Positions 1 through 8,731 of a stretch of 64,000 bases of DNA are shown here, in pieces. The notes below the pieces were generated by a model that saw only the letters and a list, made by a program, of their open reading frames with translations, was not told where the DNA came from and did no database searches. Both the position numbers and the translations under genes were made by a program. Source of the DNA: Acidaminococcus sp. (GTDB lineage Bacteria; Bacillota; Negativicutes; Acidaminococcales; Acidaminococcaceae); assembly GCA_019416065.1 (NCBI GenBank), contig DXYB01000003.1:1-64000 (forward strand), written 5' to 3'. Numbering within the stretch: position 1 is the stretch's first letter; each line of letters starts with the position of its first letter.

Positions 1-87
1 AGAAATTGGGATGCTCTTATTTTTTTATTCAACTTACAAAAATTTTACGCCATGCTGAAACACTTTTTCATTTATCTGTTACAGTAT

Positions 88-1440
88 TCACATATCTTTC
101 TTAGGAAGGTTCTTGAAAAATTTTCGCATCAAAACGGCAGCTAAGGTAAAGGCACACACATCCGATACACCTTGGCACCACACCAGTCCGCCAAGACCAT
201 ATAGTTTAGGTAAAATCGCCACCGCAGGAATTAAAAAGAGCCCGCTGCGGCCTGCTGCTACCAGCATACCACTTATGGTATGCCTTGTCGTTTGAAGGGT
301 CTGATTGCTTAAAATACAAAGTGGTACTAGAATAAAAGTTACCGTCTGACAACGCAAAGCCCAAATGCCAGTATGGATCACAGCTGGATCATCCCGAAAT
401 TGCCGGATAATGGGATCCGCAAAGCCATACCCCACCACTGCTGCCAAAACAGCAAAGACCATACTGGATTTTAAGGCAAACCAGAAGCCTTGGCGCAATC
501 TGCTATATTTTTTTGCGCCATAGCTAAAACCGCAAATAGGCTGAAAACCTTGCCCAAACCCAATAATTACGGCAGCGGCAAAAAAGCTGAGACGAGTCAC
601 AATACTCATAGCAGCAATGGCCGCATCCCCAAAAGCACCCGCACCTACATTAAGGCATATGGTCGCAACACTGGCCGTCCCCTGCCGCATCAAGCTGGGG
701 GCCCCGCCAGCAACCACTTCTTTAAAAATCCGCAAGGAAGGATGAATATTCCTCAATCGGATCATCAGATTGCCGCCCCTCCGCGTCATCATAAAGAGAA
801 TACAGAAACTAACGCATTGACTTAGTACTGTAGCATAGGCGGCGCCGGCAATCCCCATATGAAAGGTAAAAATAAAAAGGGGATCCAATGCAACATTTAG
901 AAAGCCTCCAATAGTAATTCCAATCATTCCGAAGGCTGCACTTCCCTGAAAACGAAGATGGTTATTTAAAGTCAAGCTCCCCATAACAATAGGGGCTCCG
1001 GTCACCATAATACTCAGGTATTGTACCGCATAGGGAAGAATCGTAGGCGTAGAACCGATGGCCGTAGCAATCTGGACTACAAACAGATTACCAACGATTG
1101 CTAGTAAGATGCCGCAAAAAAGAGAATAAAACAAACTGGTTGCCGCCATAATTTCTGCTTTTTCGTGCTCTTTAGCACCCAAAAGGCGAGAAATAGAATT
1201 GCCAGACCCGATGCCAAAGAAAAAGGCGATGGCCTGTATCACACTCATAGTAGCAAAGGTAACGCCTACTGCTGCAGTAGAACTGGTATTTAGCTTGCTG
1301 ACATAAAAGGTATCTGCCATATTATAAAAACTGGTACAAAGCATACTGACAATGGCAGGCAGTGCCAACTCCAGCATCAACTTTTCCACAGGAGCTTCCA
1401 GCATCCGGTGGTATTTTCTCTCTTCCAGTTCTCGTGTCAT
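88..1440 (-). CDS. MATE family efflux transporter
   Basis: A 450-residue inner-membrane protein with about twelve hydrophobic segments in two similar halves. The N-terminus (LALPAIVSMLCTSFYNMADTF) and the GIGSGNSISRLLGA stretch near residue 100 are typical of the MATE/MOP superfamily, whose members export drugs or metabolites in exchange for Na+ or H+. The length matches the family (about 440-460). It is a single gene, and the next gene upstream on its strand ends in a terminator. The substrate cannot be told from sequence; DinF/NorM-like subfamilies are all possible. Confidence 0.9.
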   Translation of the reverse strand: MTRELEERKYHRMLEAPVEKLMLELALPAIVSMLCTSFYNMADTFYVSKLNTSSTAAVGVTFATMSVIQAIAFFFGIGSGNSISRLLGAKEHEKAEIMAATSLFYSLFCGILLAIVGNLFVVQIATAIGSTPTILPYAVQYLSIMVTGAPIVMGSLTLNNHLRFQGSAAFGMIGITIGGFLNVALDPLFIFTFHMGIAGAAYATVLSQCVSFCILFMMTRRGGNLMIRLRNIHPSLRIFKEVVAGGAPSLMRQGTASVATICLNVGAGAFGDAAIAAMSIVTRLSFFAAAVIIGFGQGFQPICGFSYGAKKYSRLRQGFWFALKSSMVFAVLAAVVGYGFADPIIRQFRDDPAVIHTGIWALRCQTVTFILVPLCILSNQTLQTTRHTISGMLVAAGRSGLFLIPAVAILPKLYGLGGLVWCQGVSDVCAFTLAAVLMRKFFKNLPKKDM

Positions 1441-1482
1441 ACTATTGACTTCTCCCTCTGACGTCTCAGCCTACAGCAGTAT

Positions 1483-1506
1483 AGAAAAGCCGCCTTGCAA
1501 GGCGGC
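1483..1506 (-). terminator. Intrinsic terminator after the nitroreductase gene
   Basis: On the minus strand a perfect GCCGCC/GGCGGC stem closes over a short TTGCAA loop and is followed by TTTTCT. It lies just downstream of the nitroreductase stop and separates it from the MATE gene. Confidence 0.75.
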
Positions 1507-1520
1507 AATAGGGCATGATT

Positions 1521-2333
1521 TTAGCGGAACTCGACTTTTAAATGCTGCCGAGGTACAAGGCGGTTATATTTGTATTTGGGATAGCCTACCAGCAGCGTAC
1601 CTACTAATACCTGCTTGGCAGGAACGTTCAGCAAGTCTCGCATGGGTTGATAATTGGACTGGGCACAGGTTTGGATAAAGCCCATAATCGTAGTCCCAAG
1701 CCCAATAGTGGGCGAATACAGTTCTATATAGGCAGAGGCTTGTTCCCAGTTACTGATACCGGTCACGTTAAGCCGCCGTGCCAAGGCAAACACCAATTGC
1801 TTAGCATCTCGTCCAATGATGTCAATTTTTTTATCCCGGTACGTTTCCAACACTTTGCGGAAATACCGACGGCGAGGTCCTTCATTATCCACCTCAAGCT
1901 GCATCCAGTCTGCCACGCAGTCCGTGATTTGACGGATAAGCGCCCGATCACTGACCACAATATAGTACAAGCCCTGGGAATTGGCTGCGGTAGGTGCAAA
2001 CTGAGCAACCTGTAATAATTGGGTCATTTTTTCTTCGCTGACCAATTCGTCCCGGAAATTACGAATGCTCCGGCGCATGCGAAGAAAATTATATGCTGTT
2101 TTTTCATCCAGTACGGGCATAGGAATGGGTTCTGTTTCTTCATAGGGGACACGGGAATTTTGCAGTACCCCTTTAGGGCACACAGAAACGCAGTGCCCAC
2201 AGGACATGCAGGACATATCATTGATGCATACCGGCCCGTTTTCGGTCATTTCCAGGATGCAGCTGGGGCATACTTTGGCGCAAATCCCGCAGCGAACACA
2301 TTGCTCCTGGTCCACCGTTATAATTCCTGACAA
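1521..2333 (-). CDS. Nitroreductase family protein with N-terminal 2x[4Fe-4S] ferredoxin domain
   Basis: About 270 residues. The first 60 carry two CxxCxxCxxxC clusters (near residues 12-22 and 42-52), a bacterial-type 2[4Fe-4S] ferredoxin. The rest is an FMN-binding nitroreductase domain (RRSIRNF near residue 87, APTAANSQ near 112). The fusion suggests electron transfer from low-potential ferredoxin to the flavin; the substrate is unknown. I chose a TTG start at 2333 because GAGG lies about 8 bases upstream; an in-frame GTG at 2342 is the alternative. It is monocistronic, between tRNA-Asn and a terminator. Confidence 0.88.
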   Translation of the reverse strand: MSGIITVDQEQCVRCGICAKVCPSCILEMTENGPVCINDMSCMSCGHCVSVCPKGVLQNSRVPYEETEPIPMPVLDEKTAYNFLRMRRSIRNFRDELVSEEKMTQLLQVAQFAPTAANSQGLYYIVVSDRALIRQITDCVADWMQLEVDNEGPRRRYFRKVLETYRDKKIDIIGRDAKQLVFALARRLNVTGISNWEQASAYIELYSPTIGLGTTIMGFIQTCAQSNYQPMRDLLNVPAKQVLVGTLLVGYPKYKYNRLVPRQHLKVEFR

Positions 2334-2379
2334 TAAAAACACCTCAAATTCTAAACTATGCGGCCAGGCCGCTATTAAT

Positions 2380-2403
2380 AAAAAAACCGGACAAGCTGTC
2401 CGG
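2380..2403 (-). terminator. Intrinsic terminator after tRNA-Asn
   Basis: On the minus strand CCGGACA/TGTCCGG pairs around a short loop and is followed by seven T residues, 14 bases past the tRNA 3' end. Confidence 0.85.
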
Positions 2404-2416
2404 CTACATTGCTAAA

Positions 2417-2491
2417 TGGCTCCCCGAGTAAGACTCGAACTTACAACAACTCGATTAACAGTCGAGTGCTCTACCATTGAGCTATCGGGGA
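2417..2491 (-). tRNA. tRNA-Asn(GTT)
   Basis: Full cloverleaf of 75 nt with encoded CCA. The acceptor is TCCCCGA/TCGGGGA. The anticodon stem ACTCGA/TCGAGT closes loop CTGTTAA, giving anticodon GTT. The T-loop is TTCGAGT. It has its own promoter and terminator. Confidence 0.97.
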
Positions 2492-2512
2492 ATGTCTCAA
2501 TCAACAGTCATT

Positions 2513-2541
2513 ATTTTACTAGAATTCTATAGCCCTGTCAA
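2513..2541 (-). promoter_or_regulatory. Promoter of tRNA-Asn
   Basis: Consensus -35 TTGACA (2536-2541) and -10 TAAAAT (2513-2518), 17 bases apart, about 20 bases upstream of the mature tRNA 5' end. Confidence 0.8.
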
Positions 2542-2557
2542 CGTCTTTTTTAGATTT

Positions 2558-3241
2558 TTAAAAATTTGTTTTTTCATTCCTTGCAAAGGGAAAGTAGAAA
2601 AGGCCCAACCGGGCACGACCGAACAGGTAGCTGGTATCATTTAATGCAAACAGTGCATGCTCTCCCCAACGATTCACACCTACGACAGTCACGGATCCGG
2701 GACGGATATCAAAAGAAATACGCCGCTTTGCTACATCTTCAATAGAAAGGCCTAGCCAGAAAAAAAGCATATTCTGAATGGTCCCTTTGTGGGAAACGAT
2801 CACAAGATCTTGCTCTCCTACTTTTTTTAAGAGGTTTTGGAACCCTTCAGCTGTCCTGGTAAAAAAATCACGTCTTGTTTCCCCGCCTTCATAGTTCACG
2901 TGATCCAATTCCCGCCCTGTCTCCGGCGGATGGTGGAACTTCTGAGCTTCTTCCTGGGTAAGTCCTGCTGCCTTGCCGTTATTTTTCTCCCGCAAAAACG
3001 AATAGGTTTGGACTGGCCGTGCCCCTACGGCATCGGCTATAAGCTGCGCTCCTTTAGAAGCCCGCATAAGGTCACTGCTCACCACAAGAGGCGGCTGATG
3101 CCCTGCAAAGTCGTTTTTTAAGCAGGCTGCCAAAAGGCGGAGCTGCTGACAGCCATTTTCCGTCAAATCAGAATCCGTCCATCCACCGGTCAACTTTTGT
3201 ACGTGATGTTCTGCTTCACCGTGCCGGACAAGGATAATCAT
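2558..3241 (-). CDS. Histidine phosphatase family protein (phosphoglycerate mutase-like)
   Basis: A 227-residue cytoplasmic protein that opens with the phosphohistidine motif LVRHGEAE (His at residue 7) and has a second conserved histidine in VIVSHKGT near residue 150. These place it in the cofactor-dependent PGM/acid phosphatase superfamily. The family includes phosphoglycerate mutases, alpha-ribazole phosphatase and many uncharacterised phosphatases; the sequence does not choose among them. It lies 20 bases after ylmH and is probably cotranscribed with the sepF group. The Shine-Dalgarno is GGGGAG. Confidence 0.85.
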   Translation of the reverse strand: MIILVRHGEAEHHVQKLTGGWTDSDLTENGCQQLRLLAACLKNDFAGHQPPLVVSSDLMRASKGAQLIADAVGARPVQTYSFLREKNNGKAAGLTQEEAQKFHHPPETGRELDHVNYEGGETRRDFFTRTAEGFQNLLKKVGEQDLVIVSHKGTIQNMLFFWLGLSIEDVAKRRISFDIRPGSVTVVGVNRWGEHALFALNDTSYLFGRARLGLFYFPFARNEKTNF

Positions 3242-3261
3242 TTTTTCTCCCCGTTTCTATG

Positions 3262-4056
3262 TTAAATGTACCGCTTAATTGTAATGGCAAACCGTCCTTT
3301 TTTTGTCGTTCCCCGCACTTCGGACAGTTCCACTCTTCCCCGTCCTCGAAAAGAAATCACATCGCCTTCTTTAACTGCTTGGGAAGGATTCTTTGCATCC
3401 TGCCAATTTAACTTGACATTTTGTCCCTTGATTTCGTCTGCCATCCGGCTACGGCTCACCCCGTATCCGGAAGCCGCCACCGCATCCAACCGTAGCGCAG
3501 CCACAGTAGATGAAATCAGTTTGATCTTCTGCTCTTTTTCCTTAAGTTCGGTAAGGGGCACTTCCTGAGTTTCCACAGGCGCTGCCCCAATCTTAGTCAA
3601 GTTACTCAGCACAAACGGCAGCATTTGGCTTTCTACCACAAGCTGGGCCCCATCGTCTGTAAAAACGATATCTCCTAGAATATCCCTCGTACAGCCTAGG
3701 CCCATAAAGGCACCCAACACGTCCCTATGTCCGATGGTATAGTATCGTTTATCCCAAATCAGGGTCACACCAGCAATCTTAAAATCTGGCTTGCCATAAA
3801 ATTCATCGCTGATAAACGCAATGCGCAGCCGCTCTCCATTCTTAAAACCGCCGTCCATTTTCACTTTCACAGAAGGAAAATTGGCAGCTATAATATCGGC
3901 CACGTTCTGTCCATGGGGATCCAAAAATCCTGTCAACGCATAGCGGCGACTTTTGCGGGCACTGTCGGCCAAATCCAGCATCTGGGCTGCCAGTGCCTCG
4001 TCCCCGCTTGCTTTAAAATATCGTAAAATTTTTTCTCTATCACTACTATTTGCCAT
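3262..4056 (-). CDS. ylmH: YlmH-type S4-domain RNA-binding protein
   Basis: 264 residues, the usual YlmH length. The N-terminal two thirds is the YlmH-specific domain (GFLDPHGQ, LGDIVFTDDGAQL). The last 80 residues are an S4 RNA-binding domain (RLDAVAASGYGVSRSRMADEIK, then GDVISFRGRGR). YlmH binds the 50S subunit and has been linked to ribosome quality control in Bacillus, where it sits next to sepF as it does here. Its start is 18 bases after the sepF stop. The ylmG/yggT gene often found between them is missing. Confidence 0.92.
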   Translation of the reverse strand: MANSSDREKILRYFKASGDEALAAQMLDLADSARKSRRYALTGFLDPHGQNVADIIAANFPSVKVKMDGGFKNGERLRIAFISDEFYGKPDFKIAGVTLIWDKRYYTIGHRDVLGAFMGLGCTRDILGDIVFTDDGAQLVVESQMLPFVLSNLTKIGAAPVETQEVPLTELKEKEQKIKLISSTVAALRLDAVAASGYGVSRSRMADEIKGQNVKLNWQDAKNPSQAVKEGDVISFRGRGRVELSEVRGTTKKGRFAITIKRYI

Positions 4057-4073
4057 ACTGCATGCTTCTCCGC

Positions 4074-4628
4074 TTATTGTTCCCAGGGCTGATTGCCCTC
4101 CTGTAAATTGGTATTTTCCGTATCAATATCAACATTAGGCGGAGCGCATACCAGAAGGTTACGGCCAATTTTCCGCAGTGTTCCGTCCAATGCATAAATG
4201 GTTCCACTGACAAAATCAATAATCCGTTTTCGAACTTCCCGATCAGTTTCTTCAAAATTAATCACAACCGGCTGGTTTTTGCAAAGGTAATCCGCCATCT
4301 TCTGGGAGTCATTAAAATCAATGGGTTCAATCACCACTACACTCACCGGATTTCTGTTAACCGGCATACTAAGCACCTTGTCCCCTCTAAGGGTAGAGGA
4401 TGGAGTCTTGCTTTCTTCCTCATAACTTTTGTGCAAGTTAGTCTCATAGGAATCAAAGCTAGGAGGTGGTAGCGTCTCTTCCTCCTTATCCCGATCCCGC
4501 CAGCTATTGCCAAACATAGGTACTACGTTACCGGTTTCCTTTTCCTGGGGGGCCGTTTCTTCTGCTGCGTTTTCGTCCCCTCCATTATACAGTCCAAAGT
4601 ATTCTAAGACTTTATTTAATCGTTTCAT
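4074..4628 (-). CDS. sepF: Cell division protein SepF
   Basis: 184 residues. A short amphipathic N-terminus (MKRLNKVLEYFGLY) is the membrane anchor, followed by an acidic disordered linker. The SepF core is at about residues 95-175 (VVVIEPIDFNDSQKMADYL, then FVSGTIYALDG). SepF polymerises at the membrane and tethers FtsZ. No ftsA is seen beside ftsZ in this window, so SepF may be the main FtsZ anchor here (inference). The Shine-Dalgarno is GGTGGAG. Confidence 0.95.
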   Translation of the reverse strand: MKRLNKVLEYFGLYNGGDENAAEETAPQEKETGNVVPMFGNSWRDRDKEEETLPPPSFDSYETNLHKSYEEESKTPSSTLRGDKVLSMPVNRNPVSVVVIEPIDFNDSQKMADYLCKNQPVVINFEETDREVRKRIIDFVSGTIYALDGTLRKIGRNLLVCAPPNVDIDTENTNLQEGNQPWEQ

Positions 4629-4652
4629 GCGTTTTAATCTCCACCATTTCTT

Positions 4653-5357
4653 TTAAAATTTTAACGAATAATCCCGGGCCCCAAATAACGCAGAACCAAC
4701 TCGAATTTCATTGGCTCCTTCTTCCACGGCAATCCAGTAGTCATGCGTCATGCCCATGGAAAGAATATTTACAGTGCCATTAGATAGTGTCTCCCGTAGT
4801 CGTAGAAAATCCTGATAGCCTGCAGCAAAAACGGGCCTTGTTTCTTCCACATTATCGGTTGCTTGGGCAATCACCATAACACCGCGTACCCTGAGATGGG
4901 AATAGTCTTGCAATTGAGGAAGGACTTGTTTGAATTCCGCTGGGGCAAAACCACTTTTTTGTGCTTCTCCCGCTTCGTTAATCTGCAGCAAAATATCCTG
5001 CACTTTCCCTAATTCACTAGCATATTTCTCCAAAGAGTCCAACAGTTTAAGACTGTCTACACTTTCAATGATACTAAAATGCTCCACGGCATGTTTGGCT
5101 TTATTGGTCTGCAAATGACCGATCAGGTGCCAATTGCCGTCACATGGTAAAACTGCCTGTTTGTGCATGGCTTCTTGCACTCGGTTTTCCCCTATTTCTG
5201 TAAGACCCGCTTCCAAAGCTTCTGTCACCACGCTAGCTGGATGGTTTTTTGTCACCGCTACGATGGTCACTGCATCACCTGTTGCTTTGGGTTCCGTTCT
5301 TTTTTTCAACGCAAGTTGAATCTTATTTTCCACTTTAACAAGTGCATCTTTTAGCAA
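4653..5357 (-). CDS. YggS/PROSC family PLP-binding protein
   Basis: 234 residues, a fold III PLP-binding TIM barrel. The PLP lysine is K37 in VAVTKNHP. IGENRVQEA, WHLIGHLQTNKAK and SMGMTHDY are family signatures. These proteins buffer pyridoxal phosphate and have no known catalysis. The start is TTG at 5357, 9 bases after GGGAGG. It sits between pgeF and sepF, the usual order in the Firmicute ylm cluster (ylmD-ylmE-ylmF). Confidence 0.93.
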   Translation of the reverse strand: MLKDALVKVENKIQLALKKRTEPKATGDAVTIVAVTKNHPASVVTEALEAGLTEIGENRVQEAMHKQAVLPCDGNWHLIGHLQTNKAKHAVEHFSIIESVDSLKLLDSLEKYASELGKVQDILLQINEAGEAQKSGFAPAEFKQVLPQLQDYSHLRVRGVMVIAQATDNVEETRPVFAAGYQDFLRLRETLSNGTVNILSMGMTHDYWIAVEEGANEIRVGSALFGARDYSLKF

Positions 5358-5372
5358 AGACGTCCACCTCCC

Positions 5373-6179
5373 TCAGGCTTTTCGCATTAAAATTGCTGCC
5401 AGGCGCCCCGTCCTACCCTTTTCCCCCCTATAGGAAAAAAACAGGTCCTGATGACACTTGGTACAGCACGCAGCCTGATAAATATTTTTTGCTGGAATGC
5501 CAGCTTCTTGCAGTTGTATTCTATTTAGCTGCCACAAATCCAATAGATAATGACCCTCTCCATGGGGATGAAAACACATTTCATACCCTTTGGCTTGTTG
5601 CCAGACCGCTTGATCTACCTCATAACAACAAGGGCCGATAGAGGGACCAATCCCCGCCAAAAGATTTTCTGGACGTGTGCCAAAAGTTTCTTGCATAGCA
5701 AGAACCCCTTTTCTGGCGATTCCTCCTAGACTTCCCCGCCACCCGGCATGGAGCACGGCAATGGCAGAACTCTTGGTATCTAGGAGAACTATCGGAGTGC
5801 AATCTGCATAAAAGAGCATGAGCGGCAAACTAGCTTCATCTGTCATGAGTCCATCTGCTGCTTGGATGGTATCTTCATAAGAAAACGCACCCTGTCCTGC
5901 GTTTTTACTTGTTACCACCGCAATATGGGTACCGTGCACTTGGGCACAGGTTGCTGTCCTTTCCAAGGGAAACCCCATTACTTTCGCTACCTTTTGGCGG
6001 TTACGCAGTACTTTTTCCGAAGTATCCCCTACATGCAGCGCCATATTTAGCGTACCAGGTCGTATACTACTTTCCCCGCCGATGCGGCAAGTAAAACCAA
6101 GTACGACACCAAAAGTCTCCCAGGCGGGAAACGTGCCCCAGGCTATGCCATGGGATTGTTTAATGATCCAGTTGTCCAT
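5373..6179 (-). CDS. pgeF: Peptidoglycan editing factor / laccase-domain purine nucleoside enzyme (YlmD, PgeF)
   Basis: 268 residues from the ATG at 6179, which has AGAAAGG about 8 bases upstream; an in-frame extension to 6269 has no family support. The metal-site motifs of the multicopper-like laccase domain are present: VHGT, ADCTPI, HAGWRG and GPSIGPCCYEV. The family was described as polyphenol oxidase, later as a purine nucleoside phosphorylase/adenosine deaminase, and in E. coli as a peptidoglycan editing factor. It heads the sepF run. Confidence 0.9.
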   Translation of the reverse strand: MDNWIIKQSHGIAWGTFPAWETFGVVLGFTCRIGGESSIRPGTLNMALHVGDTSEKVLRNRQKVAKVMGFPLERTATCAQVHGTHIAVVTSKNAGQGAFSYEDTIQAADGLMTDEASLPLMLFYADCTPIVLLDTKSSAIAVLHAGWRGSLGGIARKGVLAMQETFGTRPENLLAGIGPSIGPCCYEVDQAVWQQAKGYEMCFHPHGEGHYLLDLWQLNRIQLQEAGIPAKNIYQAACCTKCHQDLFFSYRGEKGRTGRLAAILMRKA

Positions 6180-6276
6180 GTCATCGCCTTTCTTTATGAG
6201 TATGCTACGGGGGTAAAACTTTCCCGTTAAATTGTATTGTACTTTCTTTTTAAAGTTTTGTAAACACATGCAAAGA

Positions 6277-6298
6277 CCGGAGCAACTGCCTGCCCCGG
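6277..6298 (-). terminator. Possible terminator after the dicarboxylate symporter
   Basis: CCGGGGCA pairs with TGCTCCGG (one G-U) over a 6-base loop and is followed by TCTTT on the minus strand. The T-run is weak. It lies between the symporter stop and pgeF. Confidence 0.5.
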
Positions 6299-6314
6299 CC
6301 CTTTATCTTGTTTT

Positions 6315-7538
6315 TTATTTTTTATTGCGTTCGTCTGCCGAAACTACCACGGCACAAGCAGCATCACCAGTAATATTCACGGTGGTACGTCCCATATCAA
6401 AAATCCGGTCAATACCAGCTACCAAGGCGATTCCTTCCACTGGAAGTCCTACGGATTCCAGCACCATGGCCAGCATGACCATTCCAGCACCTGGCACACC
6501 CGCCGTACCGATGGAAGCAATGGTAGCTGTTAACACAATAGTCAAAAGCTGTGCCGGCGTCAAACTGATCCCATAACAGCTGGCAATAAAGACGGAGCAC
6601 ACGCCCTGATAAATAGCAGTCCCGTCCATATTAATAGTCGCACCTAGCGGCAATACAAAGGAATAGACATCCTTAGGTACACCCAACTTATCACAGCATT
6701 CCATGTTCATAGGAAGTGTGCCTACGCTGGAAGCAGAAGAAAAGGCGAAAATAATAGCAGGGGCCATACCCTTAAAGAACGTCAGCGGGCTCATTTTTCC
6801 CAGCGTTCTCACAGTAAAGGAATACACAACAACAGCATGAACAATGTAGCCAACATAGGCAACCAATAAGACCATAGCTAAAGAGCCTAGGATTGACGGA
6901 CCGTTTTGGGCTACCACCGGGCAAAGCAGGCAGAAGACACCAATAGGAGAAAGGCGCAGGATCATTTCCATAGCTTTCAGGCAAAGATCGTTCACTGTAT
7001 TTACCGCCTTGGTACAGGCTTCTGTTTTATCATCGTCAATCAAAAGGACGGCAAACCCGATTAAAAGCGAGGCCACAATCACCTGCAGCATATCGGCTGT
7101 CACAAATGGTTTCACAAAATTGCTTGGGAAAATATTTACCAGCGTATCCATAAAATTCACAGCTTTTTTCGCCTTAAATGCCAGTCCTGTAGTTGCAAGA
7201 AGCGGGAAACTCCCTTTAAATAAATTGGCAAACAGCAGACCAATAGACACGGCAAACGCCGTGGTGCACAGATAATACGTCACTGTCCGCCCACCGATAA
7301 CTCCCAGTTTCCGGATATCTTTCATGGAGATAATCCCTGACATAATAGAGAAAAATACCAATGGTGCCACAATCCATTTGATCAAGTTCAGAAAAATAGT
7401 CCCGAAGGGTTTGATATAGGTTGCGGCCAATTTGGCACCCCCTCCTCCGGTAAGGGCTACCCCAGCAATAATGGCAAGAACCATTGCAATAAAGATCTGG
7501 GTAGCTAACGGCATGCCTTTTCCTTTCCCTGCTGTCAT
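6315..7538 (-). CDS. Dicarboxylate/amino acid:cation symporter (glutamate/aspartate type)
   Basis: 407 residues with the glutamate transporter homologue fold. Both reentrant-loop motifs are clear: the serine-rich SSASSVGTLP (HP1), NMDGTA, and AGVPGAGM (HP2). The TM8 signature DMGRTTVNITGD matches the D/R/T/N/D substrate set of archaeal GltPh, where the arginine binds the side-chain carboxylate. Uptake of glutamate or aspartate with Na+ or H+ is therefore likely. This suits a glutamate-fermenting host, but exact specificity is inference. A strong Shine-Dalgarno AAAGGAGG precedes the ATG. Confidence 0.92.
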   Translation of the reverse strand: MTAGKGKGMPLATQIFIAMVLAIIAGVALTGGGGAKLAATYIKPFGTIFLNLIKWIVAPLVFFSIMSGIISMKDIRKLGVIGGRTVTYYLCTTAFAVSIGLLFANLFKGSFPLLATTGLAFKAKKAVNFMDTLVNIFPSNFVKPFVTADMLQVIVASLLIGFAVLLIDDDKTEACTKAVNTVNDLCLKAMEMILRLSPIGVFCLLCPVVAQNGPSILGSLAMVLLVAYVGYIVHAVVVYSFTVRTLGKMSPLTFFKGMAPAIIFAFSSASSVGTLPMNMECCDKLGVPKDVYSFVLPLGATINMDGTAIYQGVCSVFIASCYGISLTPAQLLTIVLTATIASIGTAGVPGAGMVMLAMVLESVGLPVEGIALVAGIDRIFDMGRTTVNITGDAACAVVVSADERNKK

Positions 7539-7744
7539 ACCAAATACCTCCTTTGTGCGGCACTATGCCGATGTTAATTTTATTTTACCATGAATGTTAG
7601 TAGAGATTTTTAGACAATTTTCAGACAGTTTTCTCTTTTATTCTACAATTTTTTTATCTTTTCCGGCTGTCATGAAATATGATAAGATAGTAGGCATAAA
7701 ACAGTATCATTGTGGACACAAGGGTGTACCGAAGGAGGTTTTTT

Positions 7745-8728
7745 ATGCTGGATAAACGAACCATTGGCATTGTAGGAGTAGGACATGTAGGGGCTCATGT
7801 GGCATTTTGTCTTGGGCTTATGGGCATTGCGGATGAAGTCCTACTGTGTGATATGGATGAAAAGAAAGTTACGGGAGAATGCAATGATCTAAATGACGCG
7901 GTTCCTTTTATGCCAGGTCGCACTACGTATCGCGTGGTGGATTATACTGGGCTCAGGGATTGCGATATTTTGGTCAATGCCGTCGGTAATATTGAACTAT
8001 GTAAAAATTTTGACAGAGACAGTGAACTGATTAGCAGCACCCAAAAGGTCGCCGAGGTCATCCCAGTAATTATGGATGCGGGATTCCACGGTCTTATTGT
8101 AAATATTACTAATCCGTGTGATGCCATTACCCATCTGGTGGCCAAGTTGTCCGGTCTGCCCAAAGGTCATGTGCTGGGAACTGGTACCCTTCTGGATTCT
8201 GCCCGGCTGCATCACAATTTAACGGCTAAAACCGACGTGGATAGCCGGAGTATCCACGGGTATATGATGGGAGAACATGGCAATAGCCAATTTGTACCCT
8301 GGAGCCAGGTGCAGGTCTTTGGCCAAGCCCTAGGGAATTGGGAAGTTAGCCAGGATGTGCATATTGACAGAGAAAAGACTAAAGAAGAAGTAAAAAAAGG
8401 CGGTTGGGTAACTCTTGCCGGCAAAGCTTGTACCGAGTACGGGATTGCTTCCGGTGCTGCCACCTTACTCCGCAGTATTTTGCGGGATGAAAGACGTATC
8501 CTCCCCTGCTCCGCAGAGCTGGACGGCGAATATGGGGAACACGATATTTTTGCAGGGACTCCCGCCCTCATTGGCAAAAACGGTGTGGAAAAAGTCATTG
8601 AAGTTAGACTCTCTCCCAATGAATTGCTGGATTTCAAAGCATCCATCGGCGCCATCCGCACCAATATGTTGAAAATTAAAGCCATTGTAGAAGAAAAAAC
8701 TAAACAGCAACGTAAGGATGGAAATTAA
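7745..8728 (+). CDS. L-2-hydroxyisocaproate dehydrogenase-like member of the lactate/malate dehydrogenase family
   Basis: 327 residues from the ATG at 7745, chosen because AAGGAGG sits 6 bases upstream. A Rossmann GVGHVGAHVA is at the N-terminus, the catalytic histidine is in GEHGNSQF, and GTGTLLDSARL carries the substrate arginine. The substrate loop reads NAVGNIEL rather than the AGAPQ of lactate dehydrogenase; as I recall it, LGNIKL at this place is a mark of Lactobacillus confusus L-HicDH. NAD-dependent reduction of branched 2-oxo acids from amino-acid breakdown is the likely role. It is coupled to the next gene. Confidence 0.85.
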   Translation: MLDKRTIGIVGVGHVGAHVAFCLGLMGIADEVLLCDMDEKKVTGECNDLNDAVPFMPGRTTYRVVDYTGLRDCDILVNAVGNIELCKNFDRDSELISSTQKVAEVIPVIMDAGFHGLIVNITNPCDAITHLVAKLSGLPKGHVLGTGTLLDSARLHHNLTAKTDVDSRSIHGYMMGEHGNSQFVPWSQVQVFGQALGNWEVSQDVHIDREKTKEEVKKGGWVTLAGKACTEYGIASGAATLLRSILRDERRILPCSAELDGEYGEHDIFAGTPALIGKNGVEKVIEVRLSPNELLDFKASIGAIRTNMLKIKAIVEEKTKQQRKDGN

Positions 8729-8731
8729 ACT

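Noticed and set aside
1..87. Possible feature at the left edge
   Set aside because: Only AT-rich sequence after the MATE stop; no clear hairpin or frame.
2343..2380. GGCCAGGCC palindrome upstream of the nitroreductase gene
   Set aside because: Too short and without a partner to call an operator.
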